Assembly: GCA_964468435.1 (NCBI GenBank)
Contig: CAYXVE010000003.1
Span: 62,001-126,000, forward strand
DNA from: JBCCTX01 sp964468435
GTDB lineage: Bacteria > Bacteroidota > Bacteroidia > J057
DNA length: 64,000 bases
Direction of reading: 5' to 3'
In this document: positions 55,280 through 63,545 of the stretch, in pieces
Layout of the letters: each line of letters begins with the position of its first letter
Numbering within the stretch: position 1 is the stretch's first letter
Position numbers and translations under genes: made by a program
Notes under the pieces: generated by a model
Seen by the model: the letters and a program-made list of their open reading frames with translations, nothing else
The model's database searches: none
What the model was told of the DNA's origin: nothing

Positions 55280-56893
55280 ATGAAAAAGCTTTTACCCTTA
55301 TTGTTCACCTTTTTTGCGCTCTTAAGCATATTATATGCTCAAGATGGTGCTAGATATCAGGATGAAATCTTCGATGAAGTTTCTGTTACTTCAGATGTAT
55401 TGTATGCAGTCAATCTGAGTATTCTCCGGGGAGTTCCGGAAATTGACTCATTATACCTAGACGTATATGAACCTGCAGGCGATACAATGGACAACAGACC
55501 TCTGATTCTGATCACACATACAGGAAATTTTCTTCCTCCCATCCTCAATGGGTCTCCATTTGGTACTAAAACAGATAGCGCTAATGTAGAATTTGCCAAG
55601 CGTCTGGCTAAGCTGGGCTACGTGGTAGCATCTTTCGAATACAGATTGGGATGGAATCCCCTTCCTTCGGCACCTGATGAAGTACGTCGACGTACCATTC
55701 TCCAAGCGGCCTATCGCGGATTCCAGGATACACGCACAGCGGTAAGATTCTTCCGCATGACAGAAGCCGAAATGGATAATCCTTATGGCGTTGATGTAAA
55801 CAGAATTGCCGTAGGCGGTATTGGTACAGGAGGTTATTGTGCTTTGGGGGCAGCTTACCTGGACACGCTTTCGGAGATTCGACTAGAGAAGTTCATCGAC
55901 CTGAGTAATCCTACAAATCCTGCTCCCTATGTCATTCCAGAGCGAGATGGCAACTTTGATGCTACAGACACCACTGTTCTCAATCTAGGCAACCATCCAG
56001 GTTATTCATCAGATTTCAATGTCGTATTTCACATGGGGGGAGCCATGGGAGATTCATCCTGGATTCAAAGTGGAGGGATCCCATCAATCTCCATGCACGG
56101 TATCAATGATCCTTATGCTCCCTTTAATATAGGAAATGTCATTGTTCCCACTACAGGAGATATTGTCATACCCACTGCTGCAGGAGGAGGAAAAGTTGCA
56201 GAAATGAATAATCGAAATGGCAATAACCAAATTTTCATAGATGCGGGACTGGATGATGAGATCACACAAATAGCCAACCAACAAAACGAAGGACTCGAAG
56301 GATTGTTTGCCTTTAATTTTGAAGAACCACCAGCAGATAATCAATGTGTTACATCTATCCCCGGATTCCCCGTTTCGGAGGGAGAAGTAAATTCAGGCCC
56401 ATGGTCCTGGTACAATGAAGCTGTATATATTGCTAGTTGGAATGCTTTTTTTCAGGAAGAAATTGCTGCTGGTGAGAATATCACCGGAGAAGAAGAAAAC
56501 TGCTCAGAGTTGCTGGAGAGTGCACCGAATGAAGCATCTTTCGCAAAATCTTATGTTGATACTTGTATCCAATATCTCAAACCCAGGTTACAACTTGTAT
56601 TCGAAAACGTAGGCGATACGACTTCGACACGTACCATCAGGGATATCCTTGCATCCAGATTGACAATATTTCCCAATCCTGCTGAGGGATCTTTTACTAT
56701 TCGCCTGGATGATTCCCAGAATATCCTCAAGAAAGTATGGTTGTATAATGTTGCAGGTAAAGAAGTATTCCGTAGTCCTGTACTGCAAACTCAGAATTAT
56801 ACAATCCCTAAAGGCAGTCTTCCTCCGGGCATGTACATGGCCAGGATACAGGCAAATGAAGGTATAACCATCAAAAAAGTACTTCTTAAATAG
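55280..56893 (+). CDS. T9SS-secreted alpha/beta-hydrolase-like protein lacking nucleophile serine
   Basis: A 537-aa protein from the ATG at 55280, with signal peptide LLPLLFTFFALLSILYAQ. The fold is that of an esterase: PLILITHTGNF (oxyanion region), KLGYVVASFEYRLGW, then a region like the nucleophile elbow. That elbow reads GIGTG at residues 180-184, so glycine (Gly182) takes the place of the catalytic serine. A long insert and a type IX secretion sorting domain follow (LTIFPNPAEGSFTIRL near 465, LPPGMYMARIQANEG, terminal KKVLLK). It is either a non-catalytic binding protein or uses another residue. An ATG upstream at 55202 would overlap the receptor gene and has no signal peptide. Confidence 0.78.
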   Translation: MKKLLPLLFTFFALLSILYAQDGARYQDEIFDEVSVTSDVLYAVNLSILRGVPEIDSLYLDVYEPAGDTMDNRPLILITHTGNFLPPILNGSPFGTKTDSANVEFAKRLAKLGYVVASFEYRLGWNPLPSAPDEVRRRTILQAAYRGFQDTRTAVRFFRMTEAEMDNPYGVDVNRIAVGGIGTGGYCALGAAYLDTLSEIRLEKFIDLSNPTNPAPYVIPERDGNFDATDTTVLNLGNHPGYSSDFNVVFHMGGAMGDSSWIQSGGIPSISMHGINDPYAPFNIGNVIVPTTGDIVIPTAAGGGKVAEMNNRNGNNQIFIDAGLDDEITQIANQQNEGLEGLFAFNFEEPPADNQCVTSIPGFPVSEGEVNSGPWSWYNEAVYIASWNAFFQEEIAAGENITGEEENCSELLESAPNEASFAKSYVDTCIQYLKPRLQLVFENVGDTTSTRTIRDILASRLTIFPNPAEGSFTIRLDDSQNILKKVWLYNVAGKEVFRSPVLQTQNYTIPKGSLPPGMYMARIQANEGITIKKVLLK

Positions 56894-56941
56894 AAATTTT
56901 TATAGTCTTTTCAGATCAGTTAAAGACTTTTATATTGACGT

Positions 56942-56973
56942 CCACCGGCATTTAACAGCCGGTGGTTTTTATT
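56942..56973 (+). terminator. Intrinsic terminator after alpha/beta-hydrolase-like gene
   Basis: CCACCGGC (56942-56949) pairs with GCCGGTGG (56958-56965) across an 8-base loop, and the stem is followed by five T and an AT-rich run. It isolates tsf from the upstream gene. Confidence 0.85.
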
Positions 56974-56975
56974 TA

Positions 56976-57006
56976 TTGAAAATTCAAGGGATAAATCCTA
57001 CATTTG
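56976..57006 (+). promoter_or_regulatory. tsf: Strong-match promoter of tsf
   Basis: TTG at 56976-56978, a 20-base spacer and TACATTTG at 56999-57006 match the Bacteroidetes pattern completely. It lies directly after the preceding terminator and about 40 bases before the tsf ATG at 57048. Confidence 0.65.
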
Positions 57007-57047
57007 CGAAGAATTTATGAGAACCTGTCTAATCTGTAGCGTAAAAA

Positions 57048-57887
57048 ATGAAAATATCTGCAAAAGACGTCAACAAGCTCCGCCAGGCTACTGGAGCTGG
57101 TATGATGGACTGTAAAAAAGCCCTGACAGAAGCTGAAGGGGACTTTGACAAAGCTGTGGAAATCCTTCGTAAGAAAGGCCAGAAAGTATCTGCCAAGCGC
57201 GCTGACCGCGAGGCAAAAGAAGGTGCTATTTTTGTACATGCCAATGAATCAGGCACAGAGGCTACACTGATTGAGCTGAACTGTGAAACTGACTTCGTAG
57301 CCAGAAACGAGGATTTCCAGGAGCTTGGCAATCAAATCGTAGCCCTGGCGGGAAAAGAACAACCTGGAGACCTCGAATCACTGAAAAGCCTTAAGTTAAG
57401 TGGCAAACCTATTGATGAAGCATTAACTGAAGCGATAGGTAAAATTGGAGAAAAAATTGATTTAACTAAGTATGAGGTTGTGAAAGGTGATAGAGTAGTT
57501 ACCTATATTCACCCAGGTGCAAGAATCGGCGTAGCTGTTGCTTTCAAAAGTGTTAATGGAGAGGGAGTAGAAGAAGTAGGAAGAAATGTCGCCATGCAAA
57601 TTGCTGCCATGAATCCTGTTGCCATAGATAAAGATGGTGTTCCTCAGGAGTTGGTAGATAAAGAATTGGAAATCGGTCGCGAACAAGCAAAAAATGAAGG
57701 GAAACCTGAAAAAATCCTGGACAAAATCGCCATGGGTAAAGTCAATAAATTCTATAAGGAAAATACATTACTCAATCAGGAATTTGTCAAAGACACCTCT
57801 AAAACTGTGCAGAAATACATCCAAGACGCATTGGGAAAAGATGTAACCGTCGCAGATTTCAAACGAATGCAGTTAGGCGTAAACTAA
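57048..57887 (+). CDS. tsf: Elongation factor Ts
   Basis: A 279-aa nucleotide-exchange factor that releases GDP from EF-Tu during translation. The N-terminal UBA-like domain reads VNKLRQATGAGMMDCKKALTEAEGDFDKAVEILRKKGQ, which is the family signature, and the TDFVARNEDF motif near 80 contacts EF-Tu. In most bacteria rpsB precedes tsf. Here the upstream gene is an unrelated hydrolase behind a terminator, so tsf has its own promoter and terminator. The stop is followed by an intrinsic terminator at 57892. Confidence 0.97.
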   Translation: MKISAKDVNKLRQATGAGMMDCKKALTEAEGDFDKAVEILRKKGQKVSAKRADREAKEGAIFVHANESGTEATLIELNCETDFVARNEDFQELGNQIVALAGKEQPGDLESLKSLKLSGKPIDEALTEAIGKIGEKIDLTKYEVVKGDRVVTYIHPGARIGVAVAFKSVNGEGVEEVGRNVAMQIAAMNPVAIDKDGVPQELVDKELEIGREQAKNEGKPEKILDKIAMGKVNKFYKENTLLNQEFVKDTSKTVQKYIQDALGKDVTVADFKRMQLGVN

Positions 57888-57891
57888 TATC

Positions 57892-57920
57892 AAAGGAGAG
57901 TGCAAGACTCTCCTTTTTTT
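57892..57920 (+). terminator. Intrinsic terminator after tsf
   Basis: AAAGGAGAGT (57892-57901) pairs with ACTCTCCTTT (57907-57916) across a 5-base loop and the T run continues to 57920. The structure separates tsf from pyrH. Confidence 0.88.
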
Positions 57921-57995
57921 CTCTATATTTCAATAATTTAATTAATTTACACTTCCATCATATACGGTGCGATCTATCCATCAAGCATACGGTAC

Positions 57996-58712
57996 ATGCA
58001 TTTACTAAAATACAAACGAATCTTGCTTAAACTCAGTGGGGAGGCTCTGGTAGGGAAACAATCATACGGCATAGACCATGAAACGCTCTTTCGCTATGCA
58101 GAGCAAATCAAGGAGATCTGGGAAATGGGGACTGAGATAGCGATCGTTGTAGGAGGGGGAAATATATTCCGTGGTCTACAGGGCTTTAAATCTACTGGGA
58201 TGAATCGTGCACATGGAGATTATATGGGAATGCTGGCCACTGTCATCAATGGTATGGCCATGCAGGACGCCCTGGAACAACTCCACGTACAGGTCCGCCT
58301 GCAATCGGCTATCCCTATGGATAAGATTTGTGAGCCCTATATTCGCCGCAAAGCCATACGGCATCTTGAAAAAGGACGTGTTGTCATCTTTGGAGCAGGT
58401 ACCGGAAACCCCTTTTTTACTACAGATACTGCTGCCAGCCTTCGCGCTATCGAGATAGATGCAGATGTAGTTCTCAAGGGTACTCGCGTAGATGGTGTGT
58501 ATACCGCTGATCCGGAAAAAGACGCAAATGCTCAGAAATTTGATGAAATTTCTTTCGCTGATGTACTTAGCAACCGGCTAAATGTGATGGATATGACTGC
58601 TTTTACCCTCTGTCAGGAAAATAAGCTTCCCATTGTCATATTTAATATCAATGAACCCGAAAATCTAAAGCGCATCCTGCTAGGAGAAACAGTCGGAACC
58701 TTGGTAACCTGA
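57996..58712 (+). CDS. pyrH: Uridylate kinase PyrH
   Basis: A 238-aa cytoplasmic amino-acid-kinase-fold enzyme that phosphorylates UMP to UDP in pyrimidine nucleotide synthesis. Motifs are KRILLKLSGEAL at the start, VVGGGNIFRG near 52, MGMLATVINGMAMQDAL near 75, GTGNPFFTTDTAASLRAIEI near 131 and VDGVYTADPEKD near 165. The usual downstream frr gene is absent and a decayed amidohydrolase follows in reverse. It sits about 110 bases after tsf, across a terminator, so it is likely separately expressed although no clear promoter pair was found. Confidence 0.96.
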   Translation: MHLLKYKRILLKLSGEALVGKQSYGIDHETLFRYAEQIKEIWEMGTEIAIVVGGGNIFRGLQGFKSTGMNRAHGDYMGMLATVINGMAMQDALEQLHVQVRLQSAIPMDKICEPYIRRKAIRHLEKGRVVIFGAGTGNPFFTTDTAASLRAIEIDADVVLKGTRVDGVYTADPEKDANAQKFDEISFADVLSNRLNVMDMTAFTLCQENKLPIVIFNINEPENLKRILLGETVGTLVT

Positions 58713-58720
58713 CGGAGTAC

Positions 58721-58739
58721 TACCTGATTTAATCAGGTA
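58721..58739. repeat. 19-base palindrome after pyrH
   Basis: TACCTGATT and AATCAGGTA flank a single T, a near-perfect palindrome. It overlaps the 3' end of the amidohydrolase remnant. With no U-tract on either strand it is not a canonical terminator and could be a protein-binding or transcription-end structure. Confidence 0.35.
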
Positions 58740-59136
58740 TAAGCTTCATTGCGTTGAGACGGTAGACTTTTTCCAGCACATCCTCAGGCAGACCTAGTCC
58801 GTATAGAGGCCAATGATAACTAGAAACATGATGTGCATAAAAATGCTCATCATATGTTTCCAGTATGCGAAAAGTTGTTTCATACATCTGCTCACGTAAC
58901 CCCATATCTGTACCGTACACGATCTGATCCTGATAATCGATAAAAAACTGTCGCGTTTTCCTGGGAGTAGGTGCTATCTCTCCAAATCTAGCCCCTATAT
59001 CTGAATAGAGATTGGGATATTGACCCAAGTGTGCTCCTATTTTGTCCAAATCATAGCTACAATTGGCGAGATGGCAGGCGATACTATCCGAAAGGTATAG
59101 ATGAAAGATTGATATGGCCCTCTCTACTAAGGGTTG
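58729..59136 (-). pseudogene. C-terminal remnant of an amidohydrolase
   Basis: The frame has 136 codons from the stop at 58729 back to a TAG at 59139-59137, with no ATG before 59049. It reads ACHLANCSYDLDKIGAHLGQYPNLYSD, then ARFGEIAPTPRKTRQFF, YQDQIVYGTDMG and a helical tail, matching the last third of amidohydrolase_2-type TIM-barrel enzymes. The metal-binding N-terminal half is missing. A neighbouring frame further upstream stays open a little longer, consistent with frameshift and deletion. Of the late metal and proton-transfer region the GTDMG aspartate remains. A functional short protein is unlikely. Confidence 0.65.
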
Positions 59137-59228
59137 CTATAGCTACCAAAAACATCTGTTGCTTTGAAATCCATTGCTGCCACTTGTCTGTAATTTCCTG
59201 GTATACCCTTCCCCTCTTGATATTCGAA

Positions 59229-59264
59229 TTTGTTAATTAAATTTTTCTCTTATCATTATTTTTG
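59229..59264 (+). promoter_or_regulatory. Candidate promoter of HiPIP-type gene
   Basis: TTTG at 59229-59232 is followed after 24 bases by TATTTTTG at 59257-59264, a complete match to the -7 box. The start would be near 59270, about 43 bases before the ATG at 59313. The spacer is slightly long. Confidence 0.45.
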
Positions 59265-59312
59265 AAAATTAAGTGTTAAATTAAGCAAAATAATTGGTTT
59301 CAATTTAAGTGA

Positions 59313-59657
59313 ATGAAACGTCGACTATTCATTATACATGGAATCAAACTCTTTTCAGTATGTAGTAGCTTACTCTTGGTAGAAGCCTGTTCAACGGCTC
59401 AATCAGATCGAAGCAAATCGACCATGAATCCTAATGATCCATGCTCTGATCTTTCAGGCGTAACCGAAGCCGACATCAAGGCACGTGAAGGGCTTGGCTA
59501 TGTTGCCCAGTCGCCTCAGACTCATCAATACTGCAACAATTGTAAACACTGGCTACCACCTCAAAATGATAATCCTTGTGGAAACTGTCTTCTGTTCAAA
59601 GGACCTGTCCATCCTGAAGGTTACTGCACTTATTGGGAAACCGTTGATACCCATTGA
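59313..59657 (+). CDS. High-potential iron-sulfur (HiPIP)-like lipoprotein
   Basis: A 114-aa exported electron carrier. Four cysteines have the HiPIP spacing C-x2-C-x14-C-x12-C (Cys74, Cys77, Cys92, Cys105) in YCNNCKHWL, CLLF and EGYCTYW, which bind a 4Fe-4S cluster. An extra cysteine stands at 89. The leader has KRRLF, resembling a twin-arginine motif that would suit folded export, and a lipobox-like LVEAC (Cys26). The 3' end overlaps the convergent dehydrogenase-like gene by 28 bases. It could donate electrons to or accept them from a periplasmic enzyme, possibly the neighbour, but that is inference. Confidence 0.85.
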   Translation: MKRRLFIIHGIKLFSVCSSLLLVEACSTAQSDRSKSTMNPNDPCSDLSGVTEADIKAREGLGYVAQSPQTHQYCNNCKHWLPPQNDNPCGNCLLFKGPVHPEGYCTYWETVDTH

Positions 59658-61750
59658 TCACTATTAAGCTCTCTCATCATATTTTTTACGACAAGTACCT
59701 GGTTTTTACCCTCAGATTGATCTATTTTATTTACCCATTTGGCATCTTCTGTCATATCGAGTCTTTCTCTTACACCCTCTACCATGGCCAGTTGATAGAT
59801 TTTTTTGTCCATAATACCGGCTTGTTCTGCTAGCTCAAATAACTTATTCAATTTATCCTGATAGTAACTTGCCACGAATACATAATCTCTCAAGAAATCT
59901 CTTTTCCCAATGGATTCTTCTTCAAAAAAACCCTCTTTTTCTAATATAGCAAACAACTCCAATGAAGCTCCAGTCCCAGAGCTTAATATGGCCTTGTGAA
60001 ACCAGGGATTTTCGTGATCTTTTTCCATCAAATTTGCCATTGCTTGAAGTGCCTTTGAATCATCAAATTCTCCAAGACTCAATGCCAGTTGCAGCCTTAC
60101 CTGGATTGAAGTATCCTCTACCCTATTGATCAATGCACTAAGATGCTGAGCATCTCCTTCTGCCAATGCGATCGCATGTCTACGAACGGAAGGATGTGGA
60201 TCAGTCAGTGCCTGCTTGATATCCTTAGACTCAAGCGCTGAAAGCGCCTGCAATGAATACATAGCATGGAGCCGGGTCTGTGGCCTGGGATGATCTAGTA
60301 ATGCAGTAAGATAAGGTACTATAAAGCTATCCTGTTGTTGGACGATCACTCGCTGAGCGGTAAAACGCCACCAACCATTTTCATAGGTGAGGTACTCACT
60401 TAATTCCTGCATGGAGGAATGATCAAATTGAGGAGTTGGGGAAGTGGGATGTTGAATGGAATCTGGCACAATCCGGTAAATTCGACCTTTATCCATACCC
60501 TTGTAAAAATCCATTTCTGCTTTCAAATCTTCGGGGATAGATAAAGGCGTCTCTATATGCTGGCGATACATATCCAGGATGTATAGATTCCCATCTGGGC
60601 CTGAGTAAAAGTTAACGGGTCTAAACCAGGGGTCAGCCGACACCAGAAACTCACGGGTTTGTTCACGTGGGCCTCTATGTGCAGTAAATGGTAGTTGACC
60701 TGGGTGGCGAGAGATGACATCGCGATGCACGAGGTTACCTGCCACATCTCCGATAAATACAGAACCATAAAACTCATCTGGGAAGGCATCCCCTTGATAT
60801 ACAGTAGTACCAGTAGCGCCCGTAAAATTGTTGGCAGCGTACTCTATGCGATCCAGACCGTGTTCATGATAGGTAGCCTGTCGCCTTCTCGTACGCTCTT
60901 CCCGCCAGTATGGCGGTGTAGTAAGCTGAAACATCACAGGATCATGATCCGATATTTGTTCTACAGCTTCTGTAGAGGGAAGCTGATTATGGCGGTGCAG
61001 ATAGCGCCAGGGAATCATAATCTGACGTATATGCAGAGAATTCTGTGTAGCGAAACGATTTCCCCAGTCGTCAATGCCCTGTCCAAACTGTGTGGGGCCT
61101 GCCGCCACTTCAAACTGAAGTGTATCCAGGCGGAAACGGAAGTCTCCACCATTAACCACCAGGGTATCCTGCTTAGGCAGCAGAGGGCTAGTAATCTTAC
61201 CAGCCTGACCAAAATTACTGGCATAGATCCAGTTGTCTATATTGAATCTGAGATTGGTGATCTGAGCCTCGGAATTATTTTCAAAAAAACCCGTAAATAG
61301 TATCTCTTTTACATCTGCACGAAAATCTCCAGTAGTATCCTTGAGGTACAAAATATCTGGGGCAGCTGTTACAATGATCCCTCCATCCCATGGCAATACA
61401 CTGGTAGCTTCCATCAGTTTGTCTGCAAATACAGTACTGTGGTCTATCTGTCCATCACCATTGCGGTCTTCGAGTACTTTTATCTGGCTCTTTTGTTTCC
61501 CAAGTGCTGGTTTATAGGGATAATCAGGCATTTCTACTACATAAACCACACCCTTTTCATCTACGACCATCTCTACTGGATCCTTTACATAAGGCTCAGC
61601 AGCAAATAACTCTATGCTAAATCCTTCACGCAGGATAAAACGCCTCATCGCTTCCTCAGGACTTAATGCTTGAGTATAGTGAGTATCCTGGCATCCACTG
61701 ATAAATAGTATTGTAATGAGAGTTATTAGTAATCTTGCATTTAACATCAT
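59630..61750 (-). CDS. PVC-type membrane-bound dehydrogenase-like lipoprotein with HEAT-like repeats
   Basis: A 706-aa lipoprotein (lipobox ISGC, cysteine near 20). Residues about 30-390 match the propeller domain of the PVC-type membrane-bound dehydrogenase family: GFSIELFAAEPYVKDPVEMVVDEKGVVYVVEM, VLEDRNGDGQIDHSTVFADKL and, later, YSGPDGNLYILDMYRQHIETP. A HEAT-like helical repeat region follows (PRPQTRLHAMYSLQALSALES, DPHPSVRRHAIALAEGD, DTSIQVRLQLALSLGEFDD, about 480-600). The haem-binding CxxCH domain present in many relatives is missing here. Substrate unknown. It lies 17 bases downstream of the ceramidase-like gene on the same strand, so they are probably co-transcribed. Confidence 0.83.
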   Translation of the reverse strand: MMLNARLLITLITILFISGCQDTHYTQALSPEEAMRRFILREGFSIELFAAEPYVKDPVEMVVDEKGVVYVVEMPDYPYKPALGKQKSQIKVLEDRNGDGQIDHSTVFADKLMEATSVLPWDGGIIVTAAPDILYLKDTTGDFRADVKEILFTGFFENNSEAQITNLRFNIDNWIYASNFGQAGKITSPLLPKQDTLVVNGGDFRFRLDTLQFEVAAGPTQFGQGIDDWGNRFATQNSLHIRQIMIPWRYLHRHNQLPSTEAVEQISDHDPVMFQLTTPPYWREERTRRRQATYHEHGLDRIEYAANNFTGATGTTVYQGDAFPDEFYGSVFIGDVAGNLVHRDVISRHPGQLPFTAHRGPREQTREFLVSADPWFRPVNFYSGPDGNLYILDMYRQHIETPLSIPEDLKAEMDFYKGMDKGRIYRIVPDSIQHPTSPTPQFDHSSMQELSEYLTYENGWWRFTAQRVIVQQQDSFIVPYLTALLDHPRPQTRLHAMYSLQALSALESKDIKQALTDPHPSVRRHAIALAEGDAQHLSALINRVEDTSIQVRLQLALSLGEFDDSKALQAMANLMEKDHENPWFHKAILSSGTGASLELFAILEKEGFFEEESIGKRDFLRDYVFVASYYQDKLNKLFELAEQAGIMDKKIYQLAMVEGVRERLDMTEDAKWVNKIDQSEGKNQVLVVKNMMRELNSDQWVSTVSQ

Positions 61751-61767
61751 ACCATTGAAGTTTTAAG

Positions 61768-63129
61768 TCATTTTGCAATGTTCAATTTATTGATTTGTCT
61801 GGCAACCTCCTGGATGATCATTCCTTCCACCTCAGGCGACCATGTGCTGGCCAGACCATATACATGCATGGATAAATGCCCTTCATAGCCTCCCTCTTCC
61901 AGTATACGGACCGTTGGAATGTAAGCCATAACATCATTAGCATAGGCAACTACAAACAGTCGGGGACTCAACTCATTTTTCAAACGTATAGCATATCCTA
62001 CAACCACCTCACCTCCTAATGATACCACAGGCTGATTTCCAATTTTCCATATCTGAATGGGATAATAGGGATAATTGGGGGGAATTTTGCGATTATTTTT
62101 CCTCGCTTGTAGCCATCGCTCAGCCCAATTGCGGGAATAGGTAGTTATCTTCTCTGATCTGATCATAGCCTGAAGCTCTTCAGGATCAGGGGAATCACTC
62201 AGAGGCAAAGAAATTTCTTCATAAGATGCCGAAAAAACTGGTGGTTGCTCCTCCATTTGTTCATCCAAAACACGAGAGACAGAAGCTGCCAGCGTCCGAC
62301 CATACTGCTCAGCTAGCTGAATACTTCTTCTGGGCAAGGGATTCTGATCACCTGCACAGCCTGCAAAAAATAAGGCCAGAGCTTTGGGGTAGCGTTTTTC
62401 CAGTTCTATTTGTGCAAATCCTGCATAGTCCCCGGACCACTCATAACTACTCAGCGTCGTAGCATGGCATGCATAACCGAAGACGATGGCATTAACCTTC
62501 CCATTTATACCTGTAACCTTGATGACAGGTACACTGTGATCTACTGGACCTTTGAGTTCAGACACCTGAAGTATCTCAGCCTCTGTATTATTGCGACGGT
62601 TTACTGCAAAACGGCATACCCCATTACCTGTAAATACTCTTGCAGTTTTCATCTTTTTTGATGCCTTCAGCACAGCATTAACCATCTTATCCTCCAGCAA
62701 CAAGGAATATTGCTCGATCATATCAGCCTGCGATTCATCCAGGTCATACATATCCCAGAGGGCATTCCTGAGAACAGGGCCGGTATGTGTATGCGAACTG
62801 GTCAACATGATCTGAGATCTTTGAATTCCCAGTTCATCCATGATACGTTCACTCACTTTTTGGGATATATTTCGCGGTAGCCCCAACAAATCTGCAGCCA
62901 CAAATACAGCTTTTTCTCCTTGATGATCTTCCAGTACCAATGCTTTTATCCATAAATGGTGAAGCTTACCTTCGGCAGGATGATCGCGGTGTGCATATCC
63001 AGCCATCCACATACCTTTCGTTGGAGTAATATTTGATTTGAAAACACCAGCTTTCCAGGTGTCAGCTTGTGAAAATGAAAAAATGTAACTTAATATAAGA
63101 ATTGCAAGAAATGTAAAACGCCTGATCAT
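61768..63129 (-). CDS. Neutral/alkaline ceramidase-like N-terminal domain protein
   Basis: A 453-aa exported protein (signal peptide ending YIFSFSQ) matching the neutral/alkaline non-lysosomal ceramidase N-terminal domain, which includes the zinc-binding catalytic site. Visible are KAGVFKSNITPTKGMWMAGYAHRDHPAEG, the metal-binding SSHTHTGP near 110 and YACHATTLS near 222, and FFAGCAGDQNP near 255. Classical ceramidases are about 650 aa with an extra C-terminal immunoglobulin-like domain, which is absent. Many short homologues in Bacteroidota and Planctomycetota have unknown substrates, so ceramide hydrolysis is only a possibility. It heads the unit with the PVC-type dehydrogenase-like gene. 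Confidence 0.85.
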   Translation of the reverse strand: MIRRFTFLAILILSYIFSFSQADTWKAGVFKSNITPTKGMWMAGYAHRDHPAEGKLHHLWIKALVLEDHQGEKAVFVAADLLGLPRNISQKVSERIMDELGIQRSQIMLTSSHTHTGPVLRNALWDMYDLDESQADMIEQYSLLLEDKMVNAVLKASKKMKTARVFTGNGVCRFAVNRRNNTEAEILQVSELKGPVDHSVPVIKVTGINGKVNAIVFGYACHATTLSSYEWSGDYAGFAQIELEKRYPKALALFFAGCAGDQNPLPRRSIQLAEQYGRTLAASVSRVLDEQMEEQPPVFSASYEEISLPLSDSPDPEELQAMIRSEKITTYSRNWAERWLQARKNNRKIPPNYPYYPIQIWKIGNQPVVSLGGEVVVGYAIRLKNELSPRLFVVAYANDVMAYIPTVRILEEGGYEGHLSMHVYGLASTWSPEVEGMIIQEVARQINKLNIAK

Positions 63130-63316
63130 GTTTACTCCAGTTATGATACATATCTCTTAATTTAAGAAACATGAAGCACAAAAGGTAATATATAAAGGAC
63201 CTAAATGGAAATATGTCTTCTTTGAATCTGAATATCCCGATAGGATTCAATCCCCCAAGAAAGACGTTCAATATATTTCCTTAGATACAGATTCAAACCG
63301 GCATAAATACATATTT

Positions 63317-63346
63317 AATAGACCACTAATTTTGAAATGGTCTATT
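63317..63346. repeat. 9-bp hairpin in divergent gap
   Basis: AATAGACCA (63317-63325) pairs with TGGTCTATT (63338-63346) across 12 bases. It has no proper U-tract and both flanking genes read away from it, so it may be an operator rather than a terminator. Confidence 0.3.
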
Positions 63347-63517
63347 TATTACTGATTTCATGGTAGATATATTTAATTGAAACCGACTAAGATCAGGCTA
63401 ATTTCAATTGCAACTATATGGTTAGAAGGCCATTTTCTTTCTTTATTTTGACCATAAATTGTTTAAAATTTTTAGTACATTAGTCTCTGCATATATCAAC
63501 AACTATTGCTACTTAAC

Positions 63518-63541
63518 TTACACGAACAATTACACGAACAA
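63518..63541 (+). repeat. Tandem 12-base repeat just before a start codon
   Basis: TTACACGAACAA occurs twice in direct succession (63518-63529 and 63530-63541), ending 4 bases before the ATG at 63546. It sits where the ribosome binds, so a change in copy number would alter translation. Confidence 0.6.
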
Positions 63542-63545
63542 CCCT

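Larger units (their letters stand above)
63130..63545. other. Divergent intergenic region
   Basis: This 416-base AT-rich gap separates the ceramidase-like gene from the lipoprotein gene at 63546. It contains a 9-bp hairpin at 63317-63346 and a tandem 12-base repeat at 63518-63541. I see no gene or clear promoter pair. Confidence 0.45.
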
